From an uncultured Ruaniaceae bacterium (GTDB taxonomy: Bacteria > Actinomycetota > Actinomycetes > Actinomycetales > Beutenbergiaceae), in assembly GCA_938004115.1 (NCBI GenBank), contig CALKWS010000331.1:1-14032 (forward strand): a stretch of 14,032 nt of DNA, written 5' to 3'. Positions 1 to 7,164 of this stretch are shown one piece after another (within the stretch, counting starts at the first letter, position 1; each line of letters begins with the position of its first letter). The notes beneath the pieces are model-generated. The model was not told the DNA's origin and did no database searches. It was given only the letters and a program-made list of their open reading frames with translations. The translations under genes and the position numbers were made by a program.

Positions 1-861
1 TCACGGGGCGGCTTTGCGCCCGAACCGGCCGGTCATGAGGGATACCTGGGACCGGCCCGAGCGACGGCGGGCGAGCACCACGTCCAGGCGCTGGGCCACC
101 TGGGAGATGATGACGTTGACCAGGATGTAGATCACCGTGACCACCAGGTAGGTCTGCACCAGGTTGCCGGTGTTGGAGACCAGCACCCGCCCGGAGTGCA
201 TCAACTCGGCGTAGGACACCACGTACCCGAACGCGGTGTCCTTGACCACGATCACCGCCTGGGCCACCAGGGCGGGCACCACCAGCCGCAACGCCTGGGG
301 GAAGACCACGTGCCGGAACGCTTGGCCCTTGGTCATCCCGACCGCCAGCCCCGCCTCGTTCTGCCCCCTGGGCAGGGCCAGCACCCCGGCCCGGAACACC
401 TCGGCCAGGATCGCCGAGGCGCACAGGGCGATCGGCAGCACGAGCTTCCAATACACGTCCGGGTCGAAGCCGTAGGCCGGCAGGGCGAACATGAAGATGT
501 AGATCACCAGCAGCACCGGCACGGCGCGGAAGAGCTCCACCACCGCCACACACGGCCAGCGCAGCCACACCCGGCCCGAGAGCCGTCCCATCGCCAGCAC
601 CAGACCGAGCGGCAGGGCGATCGCGGCGGCCCCGGCCGCGGCCTTGGCGGTGTTCAGCAGCGCGTTGGCCAGGTAGCGCACGTTGTGCGGTTGGTACAGG
701 TCGTACCAGCGCGAGGGCGCCAGCGCCCCGGACTCGTAGAACCGCCAGTACGCCAGCGCGAACAGTCCGAGCACGAACAGCACCGAGATGGCGGTCACGA
801 TCCGCACCCACCGCTGTGCGCGGGGGCCCACGGTGTCGAACATCGAATGCGTCGCGCTCAC
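1..861 (-). CDS. Polar amino acid ABC transporter permease (GluD/HisM type)
   Basis: Inner-membrane permease of a polar amino acid importer, 286 aa and complete (GTG start at 861, TGA stop at 1-3). Hydrophobic segments lie near residues 21-40, 72-92, 103-125, 138-156 and 235-255. The cytoplasmic EAA-type coupling loop is at about 157-192 (RAGVLALPRGQNEAGLAVGM, then a segment ending FPQALR), matching the His/Glu permease family, where it contacts the ATPase. The start overlaps the stop of the upstream permease by 4 nt (GTGA, 858-861), so the two are probably translationally coupled. It would pair with the 858-1505 permease as a heterodimer served by the 1525-2496 binding protein. The C-terminus carries a basic tail (residues 264-286). 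The amino acid transported cannot be told from sequence; glutamate/glutamine type is inferred from the family. No ATPase is visible; it may lie beyond position 1. Confidence 0.93.
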   Translation of the reverse strand: MSATHSMFDTVGPRAQRWVRIVTAISVLFVLGLFALAYWRFYESGALAPSRWYDLYQPHNVRYLANALLNTAKAAAGAAAIALPLGLVLAMGRLSGRVWLRWPCVAVVELFRAVPVLLVIYIFMFALPAYGFDPDVYWKLVLPIALCASAILAEVFRAGVLALPRGQNEAGLAVGMTKGQAFRHVVFPQALRLVVPALVAQAVIVVKDTAFGYVVSYAELMHSGRVLVSNTGNLVQTYLVVTVIYILVNVIISQVAQRLDVVLARRRSGRSQVSLMTGRFGRKAAP

Positions 862-1505
862 CGGACCACCCGCCAGCGCCGCTCGGCCCGGTTACCCAAC
901 CACGCCGCTCCCAGCGAGATCGCGGCGTACAGCGCGGCCGCCACCAGGAACGTGGTCAGCCCGAGCGCCTCCCGGTTGTTGATCGAGGACACCGTGAACG
1001 TCAGTTCACTCACCCCGACCACCGCGGCCAGGGAGGAGGACAGCAGCACGCCGATGAACAGCGTGACGAACGGGGAGATCATCGATCGCACCGCCTGCGG
1101 GGCGACGATCGTGCGCACGATCGGGCCGAACGTCAGGCCGATGGACCGGGCGGCCTCCACCTGGCCGGCGTCCACGGTGTTGATCCCGGTGCGGATCGTC
1201 TCGCAGGCGAAGGCCGCGCCCACCGCCGTCATCGCCACGATCACCGAGGTGACGTACCCGATGTTGATGTCGATCTCCGGCAGCCCGTACACCACCAGCA
1301 GCACCAGCGCCACCAACGGCACGTTCCGGAAGATCTCCACATACACCCCGGCGAAGACCCGCAGCGGGGCGATCGGGCTGATCCGGAAGGTGGCCAGCAC
1401 CAGCCCGATCGCCACGGCGAGCACGAAGGACACGCCGGTGAGTTGCGCCGTCAGCCCCAGGGCAGCGGCGAACTCACCGACGTAATCGTCCAGCAGTACG
1501 CGCAT
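858..1505 (-). CDS. Polar amino acid ABC transporter permease (GluC/HisQ type)
   Basis: Second membrane subunit of the same amino acid importer, 215 aa, with ATG at 1505. Hydrophobic segments occur near residues 18-40, 52-75, 85-101, 145-165 and 185-203. The coupling loop is at about 114-140 (GQVEAARSIGLTFGP, then IVAPQAVR), the His/Glu/Gln/Arg permease signature. The length is normal for the shorter subunit of this family. It starts 19 nt downstream of the binding-protein stop, and I see no good Shine-Dalgarno directly before the ATG, so it probably relies on translation of the gene before it. Its stop overlaps the GTG start of the next permease by 4 nt. The order binding protein, permease, permease is that of a glu-type operon. 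Family is near certain; substrate is not resolved. Confidence 0.93.
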   Translation of the reverse strand: MRVLLDDYVGEFAAALGLTAQLTGVSFVLAVAIGLVLATFRISPIAPLRVFAGVYVEIFRNVPLVALVLLVVYGLPEIDINIGYVTSVIVAMTAVGAAFACETIRTGINTVDAGQVEAARSIGLTFGPIVRTIVAPQAVRSMISPFVTLFIGVLLSSSLAAVVGVSELTFTVSSINNREALGLTTFLVAAALYAAISLGAAWLGNRAERRWRVVR

Positions 1506-1524
1506 ACGCGGTCAGCGCCGGGCC

Positions 1525-2496
1525 TCAGTCGAGGCCGAGTTCACCGATCGCGGGAGGCTCGGGGGCCTCCTCCAGTCCCGTGCGGTCACCGATGGTGACC
1601 TGCCACAGTTCTTCCCAGGTGCCGTCGTCGTAGATCTGCTGCAGCCAGTCGTTGACGAACTCCAGCGCGTCGCTGTCCTGGTTCAGGCCGATGCCGTACA
1701 GATCACCGGGGCCGAAGGGCTCACCGACGATCTTCACGTCGTCGTTGTCCACCACGGCGTTCAGCAGCAGGCTCTCGTCGATCACGTACGCATCGGCACG
1801 TCCCTGCTGCACCGCGGACAGCGCCTGGGCGTGGTCCGGCAGCTCGAGGATCTCCACGTCGTCGGGGGCGTGGTCCTGCAGCACGGTCACCCCGGTGGAG
1901 GCGGCCTGGGTGGCCACGGTCTTACCGCTGAGGTCCTCCACGCCGTTGATGTCCTCGTTGTCCTGGCTGACCAGGATCGCGCTCTGGATCTCGTAGTAGG
2001 GCCCGGCGAAGTCGATCCGGTCCGCGCGTTCGGGCGTGATGGAGTAGGTGGCGAACACCACGTCCACGGTGTTGTTCACCAGCACCTCCTCGCGGGTGTC
2101 CACGTTCACCTGGGACAACTCGGTATTGACCTCGCCGAGGATGTAGTTGGACAGCAGTTGCGACAGCCCGGCGTCGAAGCCGCGGGCGATGTTGTCGGCG
2201 GTGTCCAACTGGGAGAACAACTCGGAGGTCTCGGTGCCACCCACGTGCAGCACGCCGGCCTCGCGCACTCCGCTGGCCCACTCGTTGGCCTCCACCTCGG
2301 CATCGTCGGCCACCGGGCCGTTCTCCACGATCTGGGTGTAGGCGTCGACGTCCAGGGCCGAGCCCTGTTCGGGGCCCTGGTCACCGTCGCCCGGTGCGGT
2401 GGCCGGGTCCTCCTCCGGGCTGCAGGCGGCCAGACCCACGGCGAGCAGGCCCACCGAGCCGAGGGCCAGGATCCGGCGTGCGGACGCGGTACTCAT
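1525..2496 (-). CDS. Amino acid ABC transporter substrate-binding lipoprotein (SBP family 3)
   Basis: Extracellular solute-binding lipoprotein that delivers an amino acid to the two permeases encoded downstream. 323 aa from the chosen ATG at 2496. An ATG 17 codons upstream (2547) stays in frame, but its extra residues are not signal-like, and a GGGGAA Shine-Dalgarno-like stretch precedes 2496. The signal peptide is residues 1-24 with lipobox LAAC and lipidated Cys25. An acidic, flexible linker (about 26-50) follows. The family-3 binding-protein signature appears at 152-168 (SITPERADRIDFAGPYY), the region that carries amino acid ligand contacts in this family; the second lobe begins around 175-190. 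Length is slightly above the usual 270-300 aa because of the linker. A tandem 41-bp repeat and a terminator of the preceding operon lie upstream, so its promoter should be between about 2500 and 2640. Glutamate-type specificity is inferred only. Confidence 0.93.
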   Translation of the reverse strand: MSTASARRILALGSVGLLAVGLAACSPEEDPATAPGDGDQGPEQGSALDVDAYTQIVENGPVADDAEVEANEWASGVREAGVLHVGGTETSELFSQLDTADNIARGFDAGLSQLLSNYILGEVNTELSQVNVDTREEVLVNNTVDVVFATYSITPERADRIDFAGPYYEIQSAILVSQDNEDINGVEDLSGKTVATQAASTGVTVLQDHAPDDVEILELPDHAQALSAVQQGRADAYVIDESLLLNAVVDNDDVKIVGEPFGPGDLYGIGLNQDSDALEFVNDWLQQIYDDGTWEELWQVTIGDRTGLEEAPEPPAIGELGLD

Positions 2497-2555
2497 AAGC
2501 AATTCCCCAAACGATTCGCTGATCAGATGCAGCCCGTATGGTCGCACGGCGCGGG

Positions 2556-2627
2556 ATCTGCGGCACGTCCGCCCACGATGTGGACCACCGGCCCCAATCT
2601 GTGTCCCATCTGCCCACGATGTGGACC
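2556..2627. repeat. Degenerate 41-bp tandem repeat, candidate operator pair
   Basis: The 16-mer GCCCACGATGTGGACC occurs at 2571-2586 and again at 2612-2627, exactly 41 bp apart. An ATCTG lies 10 nt before each copy (2556-2560 and 2597-2601) at the same offset, so the two units look like a diverged tandem duplication. Each 16-mer contains the inverted repeat CCAC-GAT-GTGG. The repeats sit 60-130 bp upstream of the amino acid importer operon (start 2496), a place where activator or repressor sites are common. The 41-bp period is close to four helical turns, putting both copies on the same DNA face. The repeat is directly visible; the operator role is inferred. Confidence 0.5.
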
Positions 2628-2643
2628 GGGCCGCGAATACGAA

Positions 2644-2684
2644 GGGCCCGGGACCCCCGCTGATCGGCGGTGGATCCCGGGCCC
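2644..2684 (-). terminator. Intrinsic-type terminator hairpin after the CUT1 importer operon
   Basis: GGGCCCGGGA (2644-2653) pairs perfectly with TCCCGGGCCC (2675-2684). The stem continues imperfectly inside through CCCCCGC and GCGGTGG around a short loop. Read on the minus strand it begins 17 nt after the stop of the sugar binding protein (2702-2704) and is followed by CTTCGTATTC, which is T-richer than the surroundings but not a true T-run. Such GC-rich hairpins with weak T-tracts are usual for actinobacterial terminators. It isolates the amino acid importer operon from the upstream operon. Confidence 0.7.
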
Positions 2685-2701
2685 GGCCGGATGGCAGGTG
2701 C

Positions 2702-4018
2702 TTAGCCCTCGACCTCGGGTGCCACGTCGGACTCGTAGAGGTTCTCCAGTTCCGACTGCAGTTGCTCCATCTCCTCGGCCACGTCGACGTCGGAGGTCAG
2801 GATCCGCTGCAGGGTCTGGGAGAGCTCCAGGTCACCACCGGGGATGAACAGCCGGGCGAAGTCCTGCACCCGGGCGCGCTCGAGCTGGTTCACCGCGGTC
2901 TCGAACTGCGGGGTCTCGGCGTACACGTCGGACATGTCCGCGTCCTGGTGCACCGGGACGTACCCGGTGGCGGCGGAGAACGTGGCGGTGGACTCCGGGC
3001 TGCCCATGAATGCGGCGAACATGGCGGCCGCCAACTGCCGTTCCGGGGTGCTGTCGGAGGCGATCATCAGACCTGCACCGCCGGTGGGCGTCTGTCCCTC
3101 ACCGCCGGGGCCGCCGGGGAGGAAGGCGGTGCCGACCTCGAAGTCAGCGGAGTCCAGGATCCCGCCCAGGGAACCGGTGGACTGCACGATCTGGCTGGTG
3201 GCGCCGGCGGAGAAGTCGTCCGCCGGGCTACCGGAGGCCACGGTGGCCCAGTCGCTCGTGGCTTCCTGGGCGAACTCCAGGGCCTCGATCGTCTCGGCGG
3301 AGGTCAGCGGGGACATGTCCCACTCGTTGGACCATGCACCGCCGTAGGCCCAGACCAGGTTGGCCATGGACCAGGCCGGGTACTCCTCCTGCGGCGGGAA
3401 GGTGAACGCGGAGTTGGCCACGCCGGCGTCCATGAGCTGCTGGGACACCTCGGCGACCTCTTCCCAGGTCTCCGGGGGCGACTCGATGCCGGCCTCGGCG
3501 TAGTGGTCGGCGTTGTAGTAGAACAGCGGGGTGGAGCGGGCGTAGGGAACGCCGTAGTGGCTGCCCTCGTACAGGTAGTCCTCGTACAGCGCCTCGACGT
3601 ACCCGGAGGTGTCGATACCGGCCTCCTCGAGCAGGTCATCGACCGCGACCAGGGAGCCGTTGAGGTAGTTCGGGAACCAGGTGGCATCGGACAGCACCAC
3701 CACGTCCACCTCCGCGCTGCCCTGCGCGGTCTGGAACCGCTGGGAGGTCTCCTCGTAGTTCGCCCCGGAGGTCACCACGTTCACGGTGATGCCCGTCTCG
3801 GCGGTGAACTGCTCGATCAGTTCGTTCTCCACGTCCGCGGAGCCGCCGGGGTGGTTGGTCCAGAAGGTGATCTCATCGGCGGGCTCAACGCCCTCGACGT
3901 CGACCTCCTCGGCTTCGGTGACCTCCCCGGAGGTGTCCGGGCCGCAGGCGGCCAACGCCAGCGTGGCGGCGCCGAGGACGGCAAGGCCGCGCACGGTGCG
4001 GGAAACAGGCTTTCTCAT
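2702..4018 (-). CDS. Carbohydrate ABC transporter substrate-binding lipoprotein (SBP family 1, UgpB-like)
   Basis: Extracellular binding lipoprotein of a CUT1-type importer. Two adjacent ATGs exist (4021 and 4018). The Shine-Dalgarno GAAGGAG sits 1 nt before the first and 4 nt before the second, so I use 4018 (438 aa); the difference is one Met. Signal peptide residues 1-24, lipobox LAAC, lipidated Cys25. Family-1 features: TFWTNHPGG near residue 51 of the precursor, a STPLFYYNAD segment typical of the hinge, a GGAGLMIAS segment and a late ATGYVPV segment. These resemble UgpB-like glycerol-3-phosphate/glycerophosphodiester binders, which suggests but does not prove that substrate class. The last 60 residues are very acidic. 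It is the third gene after two permeases, an arrangement that differs from the common binding-protein-first order, with a 97-nt gap from the permease stop. A strong hairpin follows the stop. Confidence 0.92.
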   Translation of the reverse strand: MRKPVSRTVRGLAVLGAATLALAACGPDTSGEVTEAEEVDVEGVEPADEITFWTNHPGGSADVENELIEQFTAETGITVNVVTSGANYEETSQRFQTAQGSAEVDVVVLSDATWFPNYLNGSLVAVDDLLEEAGIDTSGYVEALYEDYLYEGSHYGVPYARSTPLFYYNADHYAEAGIESPPETWEEVAEVSQQLMDAGVANSAFTFPPQEEYPAWSMANLVWAYGGAWSNEWDMSPLTSAETIEALEFAQEATSDWATVASGSPADDFSAGATSQIVQSTGSLGGILDSADFEVGTAFLPGGPGGEGQTPTGGAGLMIASDSTPERQLAAAMFAAFMGSPESTATFSAATGYVPVHQDADMSDVYAETPQFETAVNQLERARVQDFARLFIPGGDLELSQTLQRILTSDVDVAEEMEQLQSELENLYESDVAPEVEG

Positions 4019-4118
4019 CATGCTCCTTCGTTGGTTGGGTCCGTTATGAGGTTCGCTCCGGTGGCCGGGTCGATCACGGACGTTCGGTTGACCGGCTACG
4101 GTCCGACCGCGCCGGGCG

Positions 4119-5045
4119 CTATTTCACCGCGCCCTGGGTCAGGCCGGCCACGATGTACCGCTGCAGCGCGGCGAAGATCACCAGCACCGGCACGATCACC
4201 AGCACGGCGCCGGCCATGAGGATGCCGTAACTGCCGGTCTGGGACTCGATCGACTGCAGCAGGTTCAGCCCCACCGGCAGGGTCATCTTGTCCGGTGAGT
4301 CGATGATGATCAGCGGCCACAGGAAGTTGTTCCACTCACTGACGATGGTCACCAGGGCCACGGTCGCGATGGCCGGGAGGGACACCGGGGCAGCGATCTG
4401 GACCAACTTGCGGCCGTGTCCGGCGCCGTCGAGTTCGGCGGCCTCGAACAACTCGTTGGGCAGCGCCTTGAAGTGCTGGCGCAGCAGGAAGGTGCCGAAC
4501 GCCGTCCCCAGCCCGGGCAGGATGATCCCCCACAGGGTGTTGCGCCCGCCCAACGCGGTGATGGTCAGGTAGTTCGGCAGCATGGACACCTCCGGCGGCA
4601 CCATCAGGGCCACCAGGATCCCCAGGAAGATGATGTTCGCCCCGGGCACCTTGATGAACACCAGGGCATAGGCTGTGGTCACCGCCAGCACCACTTTGAT
4701 GGTGGCGCCGATCACGGTGACCACCACGCTGTTGCGCAGCACCGTCAGCAGCGGCACCCGGTCGCCCACCGCGGCGTAGTTGCTCAGGGTCGGATCCTGC
4801 GGCAGCAGCGTCGGGTTCAGGGTGAGGATCTCCCCGGGCGGCTTGAAACTGGACAGCACCATCCACGCCAGCGGCAGCACGATGATCAGCAGCGCGAGCA
4901 GGATCGGAAGGTACCCGGCCAGCATGGTGTCCGCCAGGTTGCGCGGCGCGAAGGCCTTCATCCAGTCGGGCCGGGTCTGGCGCCGCCGGTGTGGTTCCAC
5001 CCGTCCGGCCGGCCCGGCGGGGGTGGCGATGGGCCTGTGTGTCAC
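4119..5045 (-). CDS. Carbohydrate ABC transporter permease, MalG/UgpE type
   Basis: Second permease of the CUT1 importer, 308 aa. The GTG start at 5045 overlaps the stop of the upstream permease (GTGA, 5042-5045) and has GGAAGG 10 nt upstream. An internal Met29 is an alternative start that would drop a basic N-terminal tail. Hydrophobic segments lie near residues 43-65, 105-130, 138-158, 170-188, 222-246 and 276-294. The EAA loop is complete at about 200-214 (FEAAELDGAGHGRKL), where the ATPase docks. The C-terminus QRYIVAGLTQGAVK is the conserved end of MalG/UgpE proteins. SEWNNFLWPL (236-245) is another family signature. Stop is TAG at 4119-4121. It forms a heterodimer with the 5042-6052 product. 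No ATPase gene is adjacent; actinobacteria often use one shared MsiK/UgpC-type ATPase encoded elsewhere, which is inference here. Confidence 0.93.
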   Translation of the reverse strand: MTHRPIATPAGPAGRVEPHRRRQTRPDWMKAFAPRNLADTMLAGYLPILLALLIIVLPLAWMVLSSFKPPGEILTLNPTLLPQDPTLSNYAAVGDRVPLLTVLRNSVVVTVIGATIKVVLAVTTAYALVFIKVPGANIIFLGILVALMVPPEVSMLPNYLTITALGGRNTLWGIILPGLGTAFGTFLLRQHFKALPNELFEAAELDGAGHGRKLVQIAAPVSLPAIATVALVTIVSEWNNFLWPLIIIDSPDKMTLPVGLNLLQSIESQTGSYGILMAGAVLVIVPVLVIFAALQRYIVAGLTQGAVK

Positions 5046-6052
5046 TGGTAATGCACCTTCCGCTCCACGTAGCGCAACTGCACCGCGGTGATGAGGAACA
5101 AGGTGAAGAACAGCACCACGGCGATGGCCGCGGAGTACCCGGCTCGCTGGTAGGCGCCGAACGACTGCAGGTAGATCTCGAAGATGATCGTGTTCGTGCC
5201 GTGACCGGTGGGGGTCATGATGCGCAAGATGTCGAACGCGTTGGTCATGGAGAAGATGATGTTGGTGACCAGCAGGAAGAACACCGTCGGCGTAAGCAGC
5301 GGCAGCACGATCGAGAAGAACCTGCGCATCGCGCCGGCCCGGTCCAGGGTGGCGGCCTCGATCAGGTCCTGGGGTATCGCCTGCAACCCGGCGAGGAATA
5401 CCACGGCACAGAAGCCGAGGTTCTTCCACACGTAGACGATGATCACCATCACCAGGGCCCAGTCCTCGTTCAGGTACCACTGCGGAGAGGCCACGCCGAA
5501 GAAGCCGAGGATGTGACTGAGCGCCCCCCGGGTGGGGTCGAAGATGAAGTTCCACACCATCGCCACCCCGACGCCGGAGAGGACGTAGGGCGCGAACACC
5601 GCGGTGCGGGCGGCGGTGCGGCCGGGGAGCTTCTTGTTCAGCACCAGCGCGATGAGCATCCCCAGCACCATCGAGCCGATCACCGCTCCGCCGGTGAAGA
5701 TGCCGGTGACCCGCCATACCTCCAGACCCGAGTCGGAGGTGAAGAACCGGACGTAGTTGTCCAGCCCCACCGGGGTGGCACGTGGTGAACCGAGCCGCCA
5801 GTCCAGCGTGGAGTAGTACATGTTGCTGACCAGCGGGAAATAGATGAACGCCAGGATCAACAGGATGTTCGGGCCGGCGAACAGCACGAACAACGACCAG
5901 TTCTTCGACATCCGGCGCCGGTGCGCCTGTTTGCGTGCCCGGGCGCGGTCCCCGCCGGGATCGCCGCTCGGATCGCCAGCGCCTCCGGAGACGCTTGACG
6001 ACGTCACGGCCCGCGGCGAGGCAGGATCGTCCGCGCCCTGGAGTGTCGTCAT
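5042..6052 (-). CDS. Carbohydrate ABC transporter permease, MalF/UgpA type
   Basis: First gene of the CUT1 importer operon, 336 aa, ATG at 6052 preceded by AAAGGGAG 5 nt upstream. An overlapping ATG at 6056 is in another frame and leads only to a shadow frame. The N-terminus (1-50) is Gly/Ser/Asp-rich then basic (RARARKQAHRRR), a cytoplasmic extension longer than usual. Hydrophobic segments are near residues 53-75, 117-138, 152-172, 198-222, 251-270 and 305-325. The EAA loop is at about 230-245 (LIEAATLDRAGAMRRF), with DRAG in place of the common DGAG. The C-terminus VQLRYVERKVHYQ closely resembles that of UgpA. Translation is coupled to the next gene through the GTGA overlap. Substrate class is inferred from the UgpA/UgpE/UgpB resemblance; another glycerol- or sugar-linked solute is possible. 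Confidence 0.93.
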   Translation of the reverse strand: MTTLQGADDPASPRAVTSSSVSGGAGDPSGDPGGDRARARKQAHRRRMSKNWSLFVLFAGPNILLILAFIYFPLVSNMYYSTLDWRLGSPRATPVGLDNYVRFFTSDSGLEVWRVTGIFTGGAVIGSMVLGMLIALVLNKKLPGRTAARTAVFAPYVLSGVGVAMVWNFIFDPTRGALSHILGFFGVASPQWYLNEDWALVMVIIVYVWKNLGFCAVVFLAGLQAIPQDLIEAATLDRAGAMRRFFSIVLPLLTPTVFFLLVTNIIFSMTNAFDILRIMTPTGHGTNTIIFEIYLQSFGAYQRAGYSAAIAVVLFFTLFLITAVQLRYVERKVHYQ

Positions 6053-6074
6053 CCATGCTCCCTTTCGGCGGTGA

Positions 6075-6090
6075 GAGGCATCAATACCTC
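6075..6090. promoter_or_regulatory. Candidate operator: 16-bp near-palindrome before the CUT1 importer operon
   Basis: GAGGCATCAATACCTC has 6 of 8 self-complementary pairs (arms GAGG/CCTC plus inner AT/AT). It lies 23-38 bp upstream of the ATG at 6052, between the ribosome binding site and any promoter further up, where a LacI- or GntR-type repressor of a sugar operon often binds. The symmetry is visible; the regulator is unknown and none is encoded in the window. Confidence 0.3.
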
Positions 6091-6217
6091 TGCAGCCGCC
6101 ACGTGACCTGCAAGTTGATCGACGATGAATCTACCCCGATTCCGGTGGTGCGATGTGCACCAGCCTCCACGGTGCCCGAATCGTTACGTCCTGCGTGGCC
6201 CTCGCCGCCGGCTGGGC

Positions 6218-6249
6218 CCGTCGCCCGTGCGCCCCGCCACGGGCGACGG
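6218..6249. repeat. Perfect 12-bp inverted repeat in divergent intergenic region
   Basis: CCGTCGCCCGTG (6218-6229) and CACGGGCGACGG (6238-6249) are exact reverse complements with an 8-nt loop. The right arm also belongs to a second exact palindrome CGACGGCCGTCG (6244-6255), so two structures would compete. A third imperfect hairpin follows at 6255-6272. No T-run follows on either strand, which argues against a simple terminator. It may be a leader structure of either divergent transcript. Confidence 0.45.
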
Positions 6250-6606
6250 CCGTCGGACCCGGGGCCCGGTCCGTGCCTCGCCAGCGCGGCACCGCCCCGG
6301 ATGACCATCGGTCACTCACTTTGCCCGCAGGGAGTGTGACAGCGATGGTCGCGGACCTGCCCGCAAGGGGGTGAGCGGTACTGGTGAGCGGGCGCACCAA
6401 ATACGCTTCCACGATCCGCCGGCAGACGGCATGATCCTGACGTCGCACCTCGCCACCAGTGCCCGCGACCCGGCCCTGTACGTCAGCGACTACAGCGTCG
6501 GCCTGCCGGCCACCCGGGGCTTGCGCCCCGCCCCTGCGGCCTCGATCGTTCTCCCGCCCACGACCTCCTCATCGTCGGCGCGCACCACCACCTCTGAAGG
6601 AGTCCC

Positions 6607-7137
6607 ATGGAAGTCCTGTTCGTCTTTCTCGGCGCAACGGCTGTGGCATTCGTGCTGATCTGGATCCGCCGCCGCAGTGTGAACCGGTCATGGCCGCCGG
6701 CGTTGCGGGTGGGTCTGTCGGCGATGTTCCTGATGACCGGCATCACCCACTTCGTGCTGCTGCGCGAGGACCTGGTCGCGATGGTGCCGCCGTTCCTGCC
6801 GGCCCCGGAACTGCTCGTCACCCTCACCGGTGTGCTCGAACTGGCCGGCGCCGTCGGGCTTTTGCTCAAGCCCGCCGCCGCATGGGCCGCCGGGGGGCTG
6901 ACAGCCCTGATGGTGGCGATGTTCCCGGCCAACGTCTACGCCGCCCTCTCCGACCTCACGGTGAACGGGGAGACGGCGACCCCCTTGGTGCCCCGGACCT
7001 TGATGCAGCTGCTCTACATCGCCGCGGCCCTCGCGGTCGTGCTCACCTATCGCCACGTGGCGTGGTCCCGCTCGACCCGGGACCACGCGTCCGGGCTCGA
7101 ACCGGCGGGCCCGCCCCCGGCGGGTGGTTCACGGTGA
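6607..7137 (+). CDS. DoxX-like family membrane protein
   Basis: Small integral membrane protein of 176 aa, with ATG at 6607 preceded by a strong GAAGGAG 4 nt upstream. Four hydrophobic segments are near residues 2-21, 33-53, 68-107 (containing two helices) and 131-148, followed by a hydrophilic Pro/Gly-rich tail (155-176). DoxX-like signatures are visible: GITHFV at 45-50, a VPPFLP motif at 60-65, GVLELAGAVGLL at 75-86, and MFPANVYAA at 105-113. Members of this superfamily are poorly characterised; some are linked to membrane redox or oxidative-stress complexes (MRC), so no reaction is assigned. It is followed by a 140-nt gap and a nif3 gene on the same strand. It is probably monocistronic or loosely linked, since the gap holds a possible hairpin. 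Confidence 0.85.
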   Translation: MEVLFVFLGATAVAFVLIWIRRRSVNRSWPPALRVGLSAMFLMTGITHFVLLREDLVAMVPPFLPAPELLVTLTGVLELAGAVGLLLKPAAAWAAGGLTALMVAMFPANVYAALSDLTVNGETATPLVPRTLMQLLYIAAALAVVLTYRHVAWSRSTRDHASGLEPAGPPPAGGSR

Positions 7138-7164
7138 CTGCCGGCCAGACCCACGGCCCGGCGG

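Larger units (their letters stand above)
6053..6606. other. 554-bp divergent intergenic region between CUT1 importer and DoxX-like gene
   Basis: No gene here can be supported. The left end should hold the promoter of the minus-strand importer operon. A TAGATT (minus strand, 6133-6128) could be a -10 element, but I see no good -35. A near-palindrome lies at 6075-6090. The middle contains GC-rich inverted repeats (6218-6249, 6244-6255, 6255-6272). At 6345-6374 a 9-codon frame (MVADLPARG) ends in a GTGA overlap with a GTG-started frame beginning at 6371. That frame is GC3-rich from 6431 on but runs out of frame into the DoxX-like gene, so it may be a remnant or chance. TACGCT at 6402-6407 is a weak -10 candidate for the plus strand. 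Confidence 0.6.

Noticed and set aside
2497..2547. Longer start for the amino acid binding protein
   Set aside because: The 17 extra residues do not fit a signal peptide, and the ATG at 2496 begins a standard lipoprotein signal with a purine-rich site upstream.
2556..2627. The two repeated 16-mers as the start of a CRISPR array or mobile-element end
   Set aside because: Only two copies, the intervening sequence is itself partly repeated, and no cas gene, transposase or target duplication is nearby.
2399..4219. Long plus-strand open frame (606 codons) opposite the family-1 binding protein
   Set aside because: It is antisense to a well-supported lipoprotein gene and its translation is Gly/His/Arg/Val-rich without domains, a common effect of high GC content.
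4119..6056. A single 645-codon open frame on the minus strand covering both CUT1 permeases
   Set aside because: Its first ~330 residues are Arg/Gly/His-rich shadow sequence lying over the real UgpA-like gene in another frame. Only the part from the GTG at 5045 encodes a recognisable permease.
6081..6448. Minus-strand small open frames of 75 and 105 codons in the divergent region
   Set aside because: No ribosome binding site, no recognisable motif, and codon positions lack the GC3 bias seen in the real genes.
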